From positions 124,001-188,000 of the forward strand of contig MU128944.1 in assembly GCA_014904985.1 (NCBI GenBank): a DNA stretch of 64,000 nucleotides. The letters run 5' to 3'. Position numbers and translations under genes: made by a program. Of this stretch, positions 11,843-24,818 are shown one piece after another (position 1 is the stretch's first letter; every line of letters starts with the position of its first letter). Origin of the DNA: Hydnum rufescens UP504. Taxonomy: Eukaryota > Basidiomycota > Agaricomycetes > Cantharellales > Hydnaceae. The notes beneath the pieces are model-generated. The model was not told where the DNA came from and searched no databases. It saw only the letters and a program-made list of their open reading frames with translations.

Positions 11843-14215
11843 ATGGCAGCCATTGGCATTGATTTTGGTGAGGGGAACACTTCCAGCTGCATCACGAGCC
11901 TCATCCCAACGTATTACTCGAAGGTACATCCTCTAGCTCTGTTGCTATCTTCAGAAATAGTTCGTTATGTCATATTTGTATGCATATACTGGATCTTATA
12001 CTTACTCCTACGCATAGAGCGTGCGGAAGTTATTCCCAATGAATATGGGAATCCATCTACGGCCTCCTACGTTAGCTGGGACTCTGCCCACAAGGTGATT
12101 GTCGGTGATTCGGCGAAGGACACTGCTGCTACCAATCCCACGAATACGTAAGCTCTTCGCCCTCGTCCCTTGGAAGTCTATAGATCAACTCAACGCCGTG
12201 AACGGTATGTTGCTTGGTAGTGTATCATCACTCAAATCTATTCTAGGTCGGAAGTTTAGCGATCCCTATCTTCAAGGATTCTCAACCTCCGTTCAGTGGT
12301 CTATTGTGGAGCATGGTGGTCTGCCATTTATCAAACTTGGCTACGTGAAGCGCGATGGCAGCCCGGCCGATCTTGTTGTACGTATTGATTTTTAATCTGT
12401 TCTCGATCTTACTTAGCGACGTCCATATAAGTCTTTAGAAAGTGCAGCCACTCGCCTTTTCTCAGAGCTGAAACGGACGGCAGAGTTACACCTTCGAACA
12501 CCCATTACAAGTGCTGTAGTAGCCGTGCCAGTGTATTATCACTCCTTGCAGCGAGAGGCTTTAAAATCTGCTATCAAAGCGAGCGGCCTATCTGTGCTCC
12601 GCATGACCCAGGAACCTAGCGCCATTCTCACCTCATATGCTCTGAATACTATCTCGTCGACCCAAGAACGTAATGTTGCTCTCATCGACTTTGGTGCGGG
12701 CTCATTGCAAGTTGCAATTGCGTCCATCGATGACGGAATCGTCGAGCTCATGAGCGTAGCTGGAAATCCCGAGACCGGTGGTGACTTGATTGATTTACGG
12801 CTCCTAGACTCACGTCTGAGTGACTTCAAGCGCCTTCACGGCTTTGGCGAGTAATATCCCCCTCATTTTCCTCTGCTTTCCTCCCTTATTGTAGCGATTT
12901 AGATCTTCGAGACGACGCTCCCGCATTAAGGCGTTTGAGGAGTGCATGCGAGCGTGCGAAACGCCAGCTTTCGAACTCTGTCACTGCGAACATCTATCTC
13001 GAGAATCTGCGGGATGGGATTCACTACCTTACCGTACTTTCACGACATAATCTCGAATCACTCTGCCATGATCTCTTCATTTCTATGATGGACACCATTG
13101 AGAAGGCGTTGAAGGATGCCAAGCTTGGAAAATCGAATATCCATAACGTTCTCTTGGTCGGCGGCACCGCAAAAGTGCCACGGGTCATCGAGCTGGTAAC
13201 AGCATTCTTCGGACGACCACCTGAGACTCTGCCCAATCCTGGCGAAATGGCGGCCATTGGGTCTTGCCTCCTGGCAATTCCCCCGAACGAGAGCCCTCTT
13301 ACTTCTGGACGTATTCTTTCGTTAGAACTAACAGAGACTAATATTGGGTTGGTCACGAAAATTTTCACGCCGTCATCAGCTTTTGATTCAGCTCCTTTGT
13401 GTGCCAGGGTGGAAACCGCCGGCGGTGTGTTTACTCCAATCGTCAAACGCAATTCTACTGTACCTACCAAGCGCACTGAAACATTCACGACATCTCTGGA
13501 TAATCAGACCCGATTCGTCATCAGAGTGTACGAAGGGAACGATCCCCGTGCATCGCACAATACTCTCCTAGTGGCATTCCAAATAGACAACATCCCACCA
13601 TTTCCGCGGGGCTCCGATCAGGATGGGAAAAATCAAATTGAGGTAACTGTTGAAATCGATGAATCTCATGTCGCCAAAGTCTTCGCATTCCACGCGCCTA
13701 CAAACCGTTCAATGGGCTATGAAATCACGGACCGGATCCTTAAATTCGACTGGTCCAAGCAATTCCCTGACGTGGCCACATCAGCACCTGGCGTGATACC
13801 TGCTCGTCAACAACTCGGCGCTCGTGGCAAACGTGAGTAACTCTTATTCTGTAGCATCTGATGAGATTCGCAACCTCCCCTAATCGGAACTGAAACCGTA
13901 GGCCCTGCCCCCAGAATGCCTGCTGCTCCACCTACGCCTCTCCCAATAACCCCACCTCCGGACGGCCGCAAGGAACTAGAGACCTACGCGAATAAATTAC
14001 GAGAGGTGTCTCTACACCTGAACCAAGCTAGTGCAAACACGTTGGACGCTTTGCGACAGGAAGCGGGGCATTTCAATGGATCTTCACCCTCGGTCTACGC
14101 TGATAAACTACAAGACCTGAAGAAACTATGCATGTCAGTCCGAAGTTCCCCAATACTGCTCTGATCTCATTCTGATAGACTCCTTTGTCATCCAGTACAC
14201 TCTTATCTGAGATGA
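11843..14215 (+). CDS. Divergent Hsp70-family protein
   Basis: Hsp70-type chaperone ATPase with a two-domain layout. The nucleotide-binding domain starts MAAIGIDFGEGNTSS (phosphate loop 1). It continues with GRKFSDPYL, VPVYYHSLQREALKSAIKAS, MTQEPSAILTSYALN, ALIDFGAGSLQVAI (phosphate loop 2, usually DLGGGT) and LLVGGTAKVPRV (adenosine motif). Residues matching the Hsc70 catalytic set D10, K71, E175 and D199 are all present, but the surrounding glycine and threonine positions have drifted. The linker reads RILSLELTETNIG rather than DLLLLDVTPL. The substrate domain is recognisable: VETAGGVFTPIVKRNSTVPT, DNQTRFVIRVYEGND, NIPPFPRG. The helical lid is short (DGRKELETYANKLREVSLHL...) and ends in LLCHPVHSYLR with no EEVD or ER-retention tail. 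About seven introns; the exon join near 12150-12260 is unresolved. It resembles the Ssz1/HSPA14-like atypical groups but I cannot place it firmly. Confidence 0.82.
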
Positions 14216-14464
14216 CGAGAGATGGCAGTCCTTAGAAACGAGGTATGTTTGAGCGTCATATGCATATATGGGAGATTTTGGAGTGTGGCTGGTTCACGAC
14301 ATATCGCCTCAATTACATTATACCCCGAAAAAATCATACATGATACCGGCACCTATTTCAAGACCTAATACATTCATGATTACCTCGTCACAAGGAAAGA
14401 CAGCTAACGCGCCGCAAATGACATTCATTAGTGAGAATCATATTTATCACAGTAGTCACACCTG

Positions 14465-17456
14465 TCAGTCTTGATTTATCCTTTCAACAATATTCATACC
14501 GAGATTCACGCCACGCAGGAATTGCGTTCCGACCGCTATCGCAGACATCACCTGATTCATCTGATCCGCCTGAGCTTGGTTGTTTTGTGTTTCGCTATAG
14601 GGCGGACCCGATCCTCTTTGTTGAAGAGTGTGTGGAGATGAAGAAACTGATGACGGCGGATCCACATGTTGCGACACAGAGAACTGCTGCTGTCCAGGTG
14701 GTATGGCACTCCTGTAATGTTGTGGAGATGTTGAGATTCCGGCGTACCCCGCGAGTGGATTTCCTGCTTGTGCGTCCACGTACTGGTTATTATAAGGGGA
14801 GGCAATGAACGTCGGCGGCGGTGGCGGTGGGGCAGACGAATTGCTCTGCTGATTGCTTTGGGTAGGAAACGTCGGAGGCATCGTATTGGGCATAGAGTAG
14901 CCAGTCAATGAGTTACTTAGAACAGGGTGGTTTATCGAGTTTTGTCTGGATCCATAGGATTCAGGCGGCTGGAAGGATGACGATGGAGCCTGATTACGGG
15001 TTTGACCATACGTACCAGACAAAACATTACTTGACGGTGCGGATTATATTGTGCCTGAGGAACCGAGGACTCTGGCTGAACCCTGGGGTACTGGGATATG
15101 CCTGATTGAGCTGGCTGCGACCCCTGAGGCAAGTGACTTTGTACCATGTGTTGTGGACTAATATTGTTCTGATTATGGTTCGGAGGGAACGAACTAGATG
15201 ACGAGTTATACTGGTTGATATTACCAGTCGGCGGTTGGGCTAAATGACTGATGTGCAGTGTGCCGGAAGCCTGCGTTATGTTCGAGGCTATTTGCGACCC
15301 CCAAAAGGGAGAATCACTTTCGGCGGTGGGCACGGTCTGGCTGTGAGATAAAGACGACGTATAACTCGACAATGGCTCATATTGACTTCCGTTAGTAGTT
15401 GACATGCGGTGTATCGGGAGTCGAGGCTGGGTTCCTGGGGGTGGTATGTTCCAAAGGCTGGTTGCGGTTCCTGCTGAGATGACCGCAGACCTTGGCTTTC
15501 GTGACTGGTCGGGTGTGTCTGATCATGCGCTACAGTGGAAGTGTAATTCGTTACCGAATTATATCGCCCTTCGTCGTTGCTGGGTGGGGGATGATAGGTT
15601 TTCAACTGGGAGGCAAGAGCCCCCGACATATTTGATGATAGGTCCTGCTGGCCCCGCCCTGGAGGCCAGATCGCTTCGTTGGGATCTAGATGTTGAATAG
15701 GGATATTTTGGTCAGATGGTGCAGGGACATACGGCGAGCCGGATCCGGGGGTTGAATGCGCATGCGCCTGGAGACTGCCATTAGAAGAAATTACAGAACT
15801 GGAATTGTCGTGTAACGCAGTTTCCTGCTGGACTGCTAGGAGGCTGTTTGGCATTACTCGTGATACGGGAAGGCGTGATGGAATTCCTGTATCTCCAAAA
15901 TAGGGATACCTGCTCGCCGCGTACACACCATGGAAGGCGGAGGGCTCGACAGCGGAATTTGGTGGCAGGTTTCCGGGCACCGATCCTACAAGTCGGGGCG
16001 CTGGTGCAGAGAGTGGATCCGTCCGCCTCGTAAGACTTGGCGAATGGTTGAGCCTCGCTCCCGCAGGTGCACGTCTTTGGGTCGGCGATCTATTTTCTAT
16101 AATAATGATAAATTGAAGGTTGCGCAACAACACCAGAAATCTAATGCACCTGTTGTGGAAGGGGATACAGCCTGACGCGGTGATTCTTCGTATCCTGCTG
16201 CACTTGGGCTAGACTCATCGACCGGAGCAGAAGAGGTTACAGGCCGCTCCGTGTGGCCTCCAGATATAGGAGACGCGATAATGCGTAATAGCCCAGATTC
16301 CGGCCACTTATTAGGGCTTACGGGTAGACAGTCATTCAACTGGGCATGCAGCGGGTTTCCGGACCCTGCCTTTTGGTCACTTGTCGGGGATGACTGAAGA
16401 CCAGATGAGATATGCTGGGAAGGTTGCCTATAGTTACGTTGTGATAGAGATCGAGAGGCCGAGGCGCCATATACGAGACCATCGTCTGGGGATCGCACAG
16501 GGGTCCTCGCACGAAGGACCGGGGTCACTGACATGATACCCGTGCTGGAGACTCGTTGATGAACAGCACTCTCATAATACGAAGGGTGTATGTCAGTTGC
16601 CATTGGTTCCAATAGGGTGGTATGATGGGGTCCTGATGGAGGAGCGGAGCCTGATGTTGTTTTTGGTGTCTCAGACTGGGTTGTAGGGGGAGGAATAGCA
16701 GGCTCCATGAGCTCAGGAACAGCGCTGTATTGGCTGTGCAGTGCACTGCCACCGGTAGCGCTCGTGGGCGGCTGAGTGTCATAACCGTCTCGATTTAATC
16801 CCCCATACGGCGGCCGGCCCCCAGATTCTGGTGCGATCTCAATAGGCACGCTAGAAGGCATGAGAGTGTGTTCTTCCCGCGAAGGTATCTTTGCTGTAGC
16901 ATCTAATAGACCAGTATTATTTAGCCAAAATCGTGGAGAAGAAATATACTTGCGCACGACGATTAAAATACTGGGCGTCCAATGACAACGAATGAGGCAT
17001 TTTCCCCACATCTTGGACCTCCACGTAAGCGGCCTGGGAAAGGCTATGGAACAACGGTTGATGTTCAGGGGGCTGAGGGCGAGTGGTATCAGAGACGCCG
17101 AGTGAATGCACGCCAATGGCATTAGCTCTTGGATCGTTCTGTCTAAGACTATGCGCATCCTCGCCGCCCTGGACAATGCCGAATTGAGAAGGACGAGCAT
17201 TTTGGGGGGATTGGTAGGATCGTAGGAAGACCACAAGCCGAGAAACGCCCACTTCAAACCTCTCGGGATCCCGTTTGGCGGAGTTCAACCCCTGCCAGAT
17301 TTCGAAGACTTCAAGGTTTTGGGGGATGTGGTTGTGCAGGTCCCACAAGGCCATTCGGAGGGCAGAATCATCGGACTTATTATTCTGAGGGGATTGCCCC
17401 GTACGACGGGAGACAAGCAAACGAAGCCTTTCTACGATGGCATCGGCATTGGACAT
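14465..17456 (-). CDS. Large disordered Pro/Ser/Gln-rich protein of unknown function
   Basis: I do not recognise a family. The N-terminal ~80 residues (MSNADAIVERLRLLVSRRTG... DDSALRMALWDLHNHIPQNL) look helical and ordered; the rest is low-complexity, rich in Pro, Ser, Gln, His and Asn, with runs such as SAPPPPPPTF and NQYNSSSSSFPPNHNQNN. The C-terminus becomes helical again (QADQMNQVMSAIAVGTQFLR GVNLGMNIVERI). Open frames at 17456-16917, 17257-16097, 16133-15288, 15405-14932 and 15022-14465 overlap in a chain, as expected for exons split by short introns near 16920, 16110, 15400 and 15000. The 15400 junction has no clean intron phase. Such composition is common in fungal transcriptional or RNA-binding scaffolds, but that is only a guess. 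Confidence 0.6.
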
Positions 17457-18584
17457 GCGTAGTCAAGAGAGAGGGGATATTTCATAAGTGCTAGCCTTTA
17501 CAATCGAGCACGGAACATTCCGAATGATTCTCACTTCTCACGGTCATGACTTGTCGTGGGTCGGCAATCAGGGGTGCCTGGAAAAAACAGTTTTACGGTG
17601 AGGGTTACGGTATTCAAGCGAGAACTCCCCCTGATTACTAAGCGGGTGAGGACGAATTCGAGAGATCGGTGAGCCTCAAAGGCTCAGGTGAATAGAGCCC
17701 ACAACGAGAAGAACACAAAGAAGTCCTTGATATTTTTGTGGGTCCAAGCCCGTCTTCTTATAGTATTTACAGGAGGTCAGAAAGCACATGAAAAAAATGG
17801 AATGAGGTGAAGTAAAAGATGTCCAACTGTCGGTGGTGCCAGCAAGCAGGTAAAAGATCGCCGGTGAAACCTGGCTGCGGGATCATTGGCGAGGTCGTCG
17901 GCATAGCCTCACAGTCGCTACGTCGCACCCGGCCAATTCTGTATCCGCTCACTCCACGTGTTTTGCTAAGGGGCTCTGAAATGGCCTCGGTGGCTGTGCA
18001 TTAGCCTGCGGAGTCAGCCGCAAATAATCTCCGCTCAGGGAAGGGGTCCATGAAACCTCGGAGTGACTGCTAAGACTTATTTAGAATTATCAATGGGTAC
18101 AAATAAAATGGGAAAGCCACCCCCAAAAGCACTCCGCAGCCCAGAAAGAGCAGACGACTAAAATGAGCCTTGTTACGAAACAACCGCAAGGAAATAAAGA
18201 GAATGACAAGAATCCTGTCCAAGATACTCACGCGAAGCAGCAATTAGTCATTATAACGACCGGAAAGAAAAGGCTATTGTTTCAGTCAGTAATGCATATG
18301 TGAAAGAAAATGATTATTCCAGCCCAAGCTAATATGGAAGTAGATGCCTAATAAATGATGCAAGATCCTATGATGAGTTTTCAAGACATCCTCATAAATC
18401 CTCACAATACACTGGATCAAAAAGACACCAGGTTATCCAGTAGATTCTGAATCCAGCTGCTTGTCAAGTACGATGGATATGGTTTCGTCTTAGTAATCAT
18501 CACGTGATGGTAACAGCTTTACAAGTCTTGCGACCCCACGATGTTGTCTCCAGAAAATTTACAGATAATACGGCAAGAACTAAT
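17457..18584. other. Intergenic region, no supported gene
   Basis: AT-richer spacer between the SAC3 stop and the start of the disordered-protein gene, both minus strand. Short frames here have no protein-like character. I see no repeat or RNA gene. Confidence 0.5.
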
Positions 18585-21500
18585 TTACGATAGTTTAGAC
18601 GATATGCCACGATCGTTCAAAATAGGTAGATCATGCTTCGCCCGGGCCTCGCGAATTGTCTGCAAGAGGGAGGAAACTGTAACAATAGGCGTAGTTTCTG
18701 CAACTGTAACAGGCAATGATGCAGGACGAGAACGCTTTGCAACAGCATCAACTCTACTACAACCGAATTAGCCATACACCTGCCGAAGAACTCTCCTTAC
18801 TCACCTTTCTTCATCGTCCTTCCAAGGACGTTTCGGCCGTCGTCAGGGTTCCCTCCATTCGCAATCGGTGGGGGTACCTCATCGTTAACTGGAAGGCCCC
18901 GAATAGATTCATCTAGCCTTTCTTTGAACAAAGCCACGCTGGCCGAAGTGGCTTGTTGGCCAGCTAGTGCGATACCGCCTGTAGAGGCAAATACACTTTC
19001 TGTGGAGAGGATGATCTCCAAGACCACAGTGTCCACTAGGCGCTGCAAAAGGCTCTGTAATAGTGCGTCTATTGGAAGTAATGAGATTGGAAGGCAAGCC
19101 AAGAAACAAAGAAACTGCTCACCATGAGCAAAATACGCGTGGTTTCGAAGCTCGGCCTTGAACACTTCCACTGCCGGATAAGACCTCAGTGCTGGGGACG
19201 CAAGATATTCCAAAAGAGCAGAAAATAGATGGCTAGAGGTCATCACATTAGCAACATACAGGATACGCCACATACAAAGTAATAACACACTCAGAACCAA
19301 AGACTCCATTGACAAGGTTGAATTGAGGTAGGGGGAAGAGAGTCACGGGGTTGGTTCCGGTGCGCCCAAAGGCCAGTTCCCAAACAGACTCGATCATTTG
19401 ATTCAATGACAAGACCATGCATCGGAACAAAATTGCATATCCTCTCCACGAAACTAAGGAGACACCAGCGATTCAGTCCGAGATGCGCCAAACGATTTAT
19501 GCCACTGACTTTTATTTGGGCCTGGAGATATATGGCGCATTCCCCGGCCCAGAGCGTCGCGCCAAGCAGTCGCAAACGGCTCAACAATATCTAAGTGGAC
19601 GGGGAAAGGGATCTTTTAGGAAGACGAGAAAGGTCAATCACACAGAATACTGACCTTCAATGCTAAGAGAAGATCCACGATGGCCAGTCACATCGAAAGT
19701 TAATTTGTCAATAACGCTTGCGAATCCCTCATCGGCAGCAGTGGCTGAAGATAACAAAACGACAGATGATTGGTGGATGTGCGCCTTTATATGGTCATCA
19801 ATGAGCGAATCATTCATCTGCATAAATGACTACAGGTAAGCCTCGACTCCAATAAACCAAGCCCAAACAGCTCGCCTTAGACAACACGTTGGTGCGGAAT
19901 ACCTCATACTCAATATCGCGAGGGACCCAAATCATGAACAGCAAGACAGGATCGTAACCAGGTCCAGATGGGATGGCGTGTAAGAGGTGGTGAAGGCGAA
20001 TGATTTCGTTCAACCATGTTGGCCCTCTTCAAGATGACCCGTGAGTTGTAAAATCAGATAGGTCCCCTAACAGGGAATGTATGACTTACAAATCGGATGT
20101 GTTCGATACGCCCAAGGTTTGGGTGACCTCGAAAACAATAAGACCAGGACTGGTGAGATCCATCTATTCCGCGATTATTGAGTCCTGGGGCAGGGGAAAG
20201 ATATGGAAACAATGAAACTGACGGTGGGAGGCTTGACCATCATTTCATTATCATCAATTGAGCGAATGGTCAATCCGTCGAGGAGATCAGCCGCAGACAA
20301 AGAACATCCCTCCATGTCGAGTTTCCTTCGTAACCATTGGGCAGTAGGGTCTTGCAAAGAACTACTGACGGTCCTAAGCCAGATATGCCAATGAGGAGGG
20401 TATCCGCGTCTCAAAGTCCGTAATCGTGCACGAAGAGACTCCAGAAATGACCCTTTTGCCCAAAGTTCGGCTCGCTTAGCTCCAGCCTAGACATGAATGG
20501 GCTCCAGTAAGACGCCCAACTACACTTGGCCCATGATAGGAGAGGTAAAGACTAGCCTCTTTCAATGTCTGAACATACTCCTCGTCAACCACCGGTAGCC
20601 GGAGCCGCCTAGGATCTTTCAGACCTGATCGTCCAGTATCCACATTCTGTCGGCCAGCTGTCCATTGTACCCGGCGGAGGACTTCGCGAAGTGCCACACG
20701 ACCACGATCGGCCAAATCCTTGGCTTGAACGACCCCTATCAGTCTACCGGTCCATCGATCCAACATCGAACGGAGGAGAGATCTTCGGCGCTGCTGATCT
20801 GCCAGTATGTTCCGGTATTCGAGGGCCATCCATGAACGTGCCATAGTGTCGAATGTACTTTCGGCGAGACTCTCAACGAGTACCGCTCGAGCCTCCTTCA
20901 CCAACCTTTCTTGTTCTGCCTCTTTGTGCTCAAAGAGTGGATCCGCAGGGTTTTGTCCTAATTCCAGGGATGGTTCAATAAGTGTACTGGAGGGTATCGG
21001 TGTGCTGGATATAAGGATTGAAGACTTTCGCCGGGAAGGTGTGATGGGTGATGAAGGCGAGGTTGTTTCAGACCGAGATGATTTACGAGAGAACGCCGTG
21101 ATAGAGGGGATACTCTTAGATGTATTAGGAGATTGAAGCGGGGATGTTTCGAAATGAGGACCTGGAGGAATGAAGAAAGGTCTCCGCGAGGGAGAGAGTG
21201 CAGGGTCTCTAAACGACGGGGAAGTATTGAGGGAAACTTCCTGAGAAGATGGCACACTGCGTGGAAATGCAGATGTATGAGCAAATACTGAATTGCTGGG
21301 CTGGTGAGTCGATGGAGGGAAGGCGTAGGTAAGGGGAGATTGTAGATTGATTTCTGGAGAGAAAGGGCGAGTAAATGAGGGAGAGGGGGGAGGCGCTAAT
21401 GGTGATTGAACGGTAGTTGTCGTCGAAAATGCGGCGAGTTTGTTACTTGGTTGCGTAAACGCCGTGGCTTGCAATGATGGTTTCCGAGATAGCGCGATCA

Positions 21501-23122
21501 TAGGGTGGGTGGACGGCATGAACGAGTCAAACAGAGATGCTTTGGAGGTAATTGGAGATGGGGGAACCGTTGGGGTCTCAAACTCTGGTAAGACTTTGCC
21601 GTCAATAAAGTCTACATCAGAAAGACTGCCTCTTTTGGAACCCACGAGGCGTGTGGATTTCGTCGGGATGATGGTGGCACTGTCTGGAATACAGGGAATC
21701 AGTCCTAATAATGCACCACAAGTCGTGGCAGCTGCGAACCATCGAAAATCGCTCGATTATGAACTTTGACGGCTGAGGGGAGTCCAGTAATGTGATCAAA
21801 TACGGCCTCCAACTTGCACGCTTGTACAAAAGCAGCAGTGTCAAAATCATCATTGAACCCAAGCATATCCGTCAAAGTGTCAATCGGAAATGCCTTATGC
21901 ATTTCCCGGAAAGACGATTTCATTGCCTTCAATGCGCCTTTTCGAATGTCCTCGAAATGAAACTCAAGAAGACAGGCGACTAGAAACGGTGTCTTGGACC
22001 TCGCAGTCAATTGAAAAAAACGAGAGAATAGATTTTGGGCGGCTTCAGTATTGGCAGCTCGGCGAGAATTCGCAACATTATTCCGCTGGGCCACAGCGTG
22101 AAGATCCAAAGCTATTTGCACGATGGGAGTGTCAAGAATGTCTGGAGATTGTCGCTCTAGTTGACGGGCGACCTCAGGATCCCGGATATGGGCGAGAAGA
22201 TGATAAGCACGAAATTCGGCTTGGTTGGGAGTTGGACTTGAAGTGAGTCTTGCATCATCGTAGAATTCGATTAGGGATTGGAGAACTAAGAGGGATTAGA
22301 GGCGCACTTCGACTTCAGTAATGGAATGAAATAGACCTTTTCGTACTTGTTCCATTTCCAGGTGTTCTGTATAGTCCTTAACGCCACGCATTTCATGAAG
22401 CGAGAGGATATGGAGACGTGCAATTCGCTCGTGACATTCAATCGCCAATGGTCCACTTTCGTGCTGGAGAGTAAAGTCCTGTCGGATGGAACGCGTACGA
22501 TCACGAATAAAGTTATGAGTCGCCTCGAGAGAGTTGGACGCCAATAGATTATGGATCAAGTAGTCAAGTGTAGACTGCAACATATGTGGATCGTTCAGAT
22601 ATCATTCAGGTGCCACAATGATAGGGCCGTACCTTGAGTACATGCGGCGGCCTAACATCTGACGGAAGGGGCGTTTCGTCGCCGGCTGCCGGTCTATGAA
22701 ACGTCTTGACTGCCCGTTGAGGATCGATCCGATTGGTTGCAGGATTCTCCAATAAACAATTTAGAGGTAGGACTTGAAAATGAGGATTGCATACGCACTA
22801 TTTCCCATTTATCCACCGCTCGTTGGTGGTCGCGCTGTTCTCTTTCGAACTCTGGACACATATCTTCGCATATCCCTACAAGGTTGAAAGCCTCCTCTAG
22901 AGTCGTTCTTCGATTGGGATCCGGAATAAGGCCCTCTTTGATGGCAATACGACGTTCCGCCTCTCTACGTGCCTTAAGCTGAAGTACAAGAAGTTCTTAC
23001 CTCTCACTTCCGCTAATCGCGAGAATACAGCACGAACACACCAGTTCATATCGATTTTCTGTTACCTTTGTGCCGGTGAATCGAGCCAGCCGTGCCTCTG
23101 CAACCCCATTCTGGCCGTTCAT
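18585..23122 (-). CDS. SAC3: SAC3/GANP family protein, TREX-2 mRNA export scaffold
   Basis: SAC3 is the scaffold of the nuclear-pore TREX-2 complex (with Thp1, Sus1, Cdc31) that couples transcription to mRNA export. The hallmark GICEDMCPEFER lies near 22850. It is followed by HVLKSTLDYLIHNLL-type helices, the block HESGPLAIECHERIARLHIL and the PCI-like winged-helix region (22120-21710: TARSKTPFLVACLLEFHFED and FPIDTLTDMLGFND). From 21660 the protein turns Ser/Pro-rich and disordered, then has a coiled segment (EAEQERLVKEARAVLVESLA) that could be the Sus1/Cdc31-binding helix. A long C-terminal domain occupies 20470-18797. A stop at 18797 is preceded by a GTGAGT donor; splicing it to an acceptor near 18708 gives a helical tail (VSSLLQTIREARAKHDL) ending at 18585, which I prefer. 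Start 23122 (MNGQNGVAEARLARFTG); an upstream exon is possible. Confidence 0.82.
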
Positions 23123-23219
23123 GCCTTCGCGGTTGTTAAGAGATGCTTAGGCAACTCTAATCTGGTCGTGCGTGTGATGCTTCCGGTGGTAGGACTCACC
23201 ATCAAGGCCATTAGACCGT
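23123..23219. promoter_or_regulatory. Compact divergent promoter between SAC3 and the 23220 gene
   Basis: Only about 97 bp separate the two head-to-head start codons, so the transcripts must share this promoter or overlap at their 5' ends. No clear TATA box is visible. Confidence 0.4.
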
Positions 23220-24728
23220 ATGACTAGCAAACACACCACAGTTAGACGCTCAGGCAGACACAGTCTCAACAAACTGAAAGATCCTTTACTTTCTCCCGAA
23301 CTGGTGTCTTCAACAAAACCTTCAGCCAAGGCTCTCGGAAAACGACCCGAGAGCCCACACATTGAAGCGCATATAACGACAAACAATGCGAATACAACAT
23401 TAGAAGATCCTGGGATAAAGAGAGCAACCAGGGTCCTACCCTCTCGCTCGTCTCGACGGACTTTGGGTGGTGGAAGCTCGCTCGTCGATGAGCTTGTCCT
23501 TGATGCCAAGCAACGCGCAGGTACGACACCCTCCCATGGGGTTTTGTGGACATAACTCATGTATATTTGCTCACGAGCTCAGCTGCCAGCCAACCTATTC
23601 TCCGAGAGTCAGCCATCTTTCTTCTCACAACAGACTCGACTTTGGTTCCGCCTCCGAAAACGGAGAGAGTGGATCATAACCCTAGTGTTACAGATACCCA
23701 AAGCCGAACGAAAGAGAAAGATATAATCGAGACCCCGACTTTTCTATTTTACCTGAAAGTTCTGCGGTGGGGAGTCGACTTCGAGCTCGAGGAACAGAAG
23801 AAGTATGTCCACACTTTCAAATCTTTCTATTATTAATAAGTAACTAAATGACCAGAGTGTGTCGCAGGTCCTAGCTGACACTTCGGATGAAGCCTACCTC
23901 CTCCGCCACCGCAAGTTCGAAACCTTGGAGAAAAGGCAGCGCCTACGAGAGAAGGAGAAGCTTCAACATGAGCGATATAAACTAAAACAACGAATTGAGC
24001 AACTTCGTGCCATGGATGCCTCTGTTGTTGCCTCCAGCCTCGCCCTTACAGGCCAATCGAGTGGTGGAGTGGGAGATGGCGAGAGGTTACGTCGGGAGCT
24101 TCTGCGAGAGGCGGAGGAGCTCGAGCATCGATATGACACGTTACTGTCCGAGAAGAGGGAATCCCACCCGTCTAACGGATTCGAGGAGGACCTTAAAATG
24201 GCACCGCTCAAGCTCAGGTTCAAGTTGAGTGGGGGCCCGCGGCCAAATGGTCATGATCGTCATCCAAGGTCATCAGCATCCCCTTCGAGCGATAATCGGA
24301 CGCCAGGGATAAACGCGAATGGTCAGTCTTCAACCAAATCTCAGGCTCGAGAACGAACTGGCCGCTCGGTCACAACTCCGTTGAAGGAGGTTCTGGAACA
24401 AAGTCCCCCGTCTTTGAAAGACCCAGTGGAACAAGAGAAAGAGCGACGTTCAAAGCGTCCTCGTCCTTCTTTGGCTGCCACCATTGCATCTTTACCGCAT
24501 GGATTCATTCCGGATATCCTCCGTGTTGCACCTCCCCCAAATGCCTCGCGATCAACACTTCGTCATACCCTTGCTTTTGGCCTGAATATTCCAAAGATTT
24601 TTGATGAGCAAGTTGAGTTCGAGGTGCCCGAAGAATGGATTTTGGCATTCGAGGGGCGGGGAGTTGGAGAAACAAACGACTCCGATGAGGAAACCATGGG
24701 TTTGGTCTCAATTGATGTGCAACCATAG
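23220..24728 (+). CDS. Basic coiled-coil protein, probably nuclear; family not recognised
   Basis: Starts MTSKHTTVRRSGRHSLNKLK at 23220. The first exon (to about 23519) is basic and Ser/Arg-rich, and a GTACGA donor follows DAKQRA. The second exon holds a short globular part ending in FLFYLKVLRWGVDFELEEQ. The third (from about 23860) carries a long charged coiled coil (RHRKFETLEKRQRLREKEKL, HERYKLKQRIEQLRAMD, LRRELLREAEELEHRYDTLL), then a basic disordered region. It ends with a conserved-looking block: FIPDILRVAPPPNASRSTLR, LAFGLNIPKIFDEQVEFEVP and EEWILAFE. Basic patches such as RRSKRPRPS look like nuclear localisation signals. The layout would fit a chromatin-complex subunit, but I cannot name one. 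Confidence 0.7.
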
Positions 24729-24818
24729 TGTGTTATCATATCCTCTGACCCTCGTATTCCCATTTATACATCGTCTTATAACTTGGCTTCGGCAATGCCC
24801 GACGAACTGGGAACATAA

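Noticed and set aside
13024..13488. 154-codon minus-strand frame inside the Hsp70 gene
   Set aside because: Antisense shadow of a strongly conserved Hsp70 exon; no family resemblance of its own.
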